From Flavobacteriaceae bacterium (GTDB lineage: Bacteria > Bacteroidota > Bacteroidia > Flavobacteriales > Flavobacteriaceae), in assembly GCA_018402135.1 (NCBI GenBank), contig JAGYJF010000005.1:124001-188000 (forward strand): a DNA stretch of 64,000 nucleotides, in the 5' to 3' direction. Below the pieces are notes generated by a model, which had not been told where the DNA came from, ran no database searches, and saw nothing but the letters and a program-made list of their open reading frames with translations. A program made the position numbers and the translations under genes. Of the stretch, positions 63,753 to 64,000 are shown one piece after another. The number at the start of each line of letters is the position of its first letter. Positions within the stretch are counted from its first letter, which is position 1.

Positions 63753-63947
63753 ATGTTAATTATACCAATTAAAGAAGGAGAAAATATAGATAGAGCGTTG
63801 AAGCGTTTTAAGCGTAAGTTTGATAAAACAGGCACAAAGCGTCAGTTACAAGAGCGCAAGCAATTCACAAAGCCTTCAATTAAGAAAAGAGCACAAGTTC
63901 AAAAAGCTCAATATATTCAGAGACTTAGAGAACAAGCAGATATTTAA
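63753..63947 (+). CDS. rpsU: 30S ribosomal protein bS21
   Basis: 64 residues, basic, MLIIPIKEGENIDRALKRFKRKFDKTGT at the start, as is typical. bS21 joins the small subunit near the 3' end of 16S rRNA. The ATG at 63753 is fixed by the strong Shine-Dalgarno 9 bases upstream; a further frame extension upstream overlaps the promoter and is not credible. It has its own promoter and terminator. Confidence 0.95.
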   Translation: MLIIPIKEGENIDRALKRFKRKFDKTGTKRQLQERKQFTKPSIKKRAQVQKAQYIQRLREQADI

Positions 63948-63952
63948 AAATT

Positions 63953-63981
63953 AAACCCTGATACAACATCAGGGTTTTTTT
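63953..63981 (+). terminator. Intrinsic terminator of rpsU
   Basis: AAACCCTGAT and ATCAGGGTTT form a 10-bp stem on a five-base loop (ACAAC), ending in a T-run. It lies 5 bases after the stop. Confidence 0.88.
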
Positions 63982-64000
63982 ATGCCTTTGATTTTAGTTA

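Overview
The window reads as ordinary chromosome of a marine-type member of the Flavobacteriaceae (Bacteroidota). The DNA is AT-rich, most genes lack a Shine-Dalgarno sequence, and several genes have the Bacteroidota -7 box TAnnTTTG, sometimes with a -33 TTG. Other lineage marks are the tmRNA tag GEDNYALAA, a plugless-looking outer-membrane barrel paired with a TPR protein, an MlaEFD set without MlaB/C, and an rpsU gene that keeps a strong Shine-Dalgarno. The genus cannot be fixed from the sequence alone.

Layout. 1-6.7 kb: the end of an ABC-F ATPase, then a three-gene RND efflux operon (adaptor, pump, TolC-like channel) and a small CPxC protein. 6.8-11 kb: a secreted plant-type LRR protein, an initiator tRNA preceded by a decayed copy of itself, and two secreted proteins of unknown function. 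11-17 kb: an Mla-type lipid transport operon (minus strand), a CBS protein, and an ABC1/UbiB kinase flanked by two amphipathic coiled-coil proteins. 17-26 kb: a solute-binding lipoprotein, UDP-glucuronate decarboxylase, an aminotransferase/sulfotransferase pair, tmRNA, a saccharopine-dehydrogenase-like enzyme and a B12-dependent ribonucleotide reductase with an FNR-like dyad in its promoter. 26-31 kb: a Doc-type toxin-antitoxin pair bracketed by two 43-bp palindromic repeats, kdsA and typA.

31-43 kb is a surface-polysaccharide region: MBOAT acyltransferase with an SGNH-like partner, FemAB-like transferase, DegT/FdtB-like aminotransferase, two tandem Wzx flippases, three glycosyltransferases, an FdtA-like ketoisomerase and a KpsS-like protein. 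The genes imply a glycan carrying a 3-amino-3,6-dideoxy sugar and O-acyl groups. No initiating transferase, polymerase or dTDP-sugar synthases are seen here.

43-64 kb: FtsE, a large TPR protein plus its outer-membrane barrel partner, a methyltransferase, a four-gene overlapping operon (YkgJ, CxxC-less thioredoxin-like protein, fatty acid hydroxylase, glycerophosphodiesterase), a NamZ-like muramidase diverging from a LolCE-like permease, a folded repeat element, a cysteine synthase family protein, DUF2851, PspC, an alanine/cation symporter, a ComEA-like protein, acyl-CoA dehydrogenase and rpsU.

I found no CRISPR array, prophage or intact insertion sequence, and no strong case for a wholly new multi-gene defence system. 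The best leads are the repeat-bracketed toxin-antitoxin cassette, the decayed tRNA leader, the folded intergenic element near 57 kb, the kinase/coiled-coil cluster near 15 kb, and the secreted pair near 9 kb.
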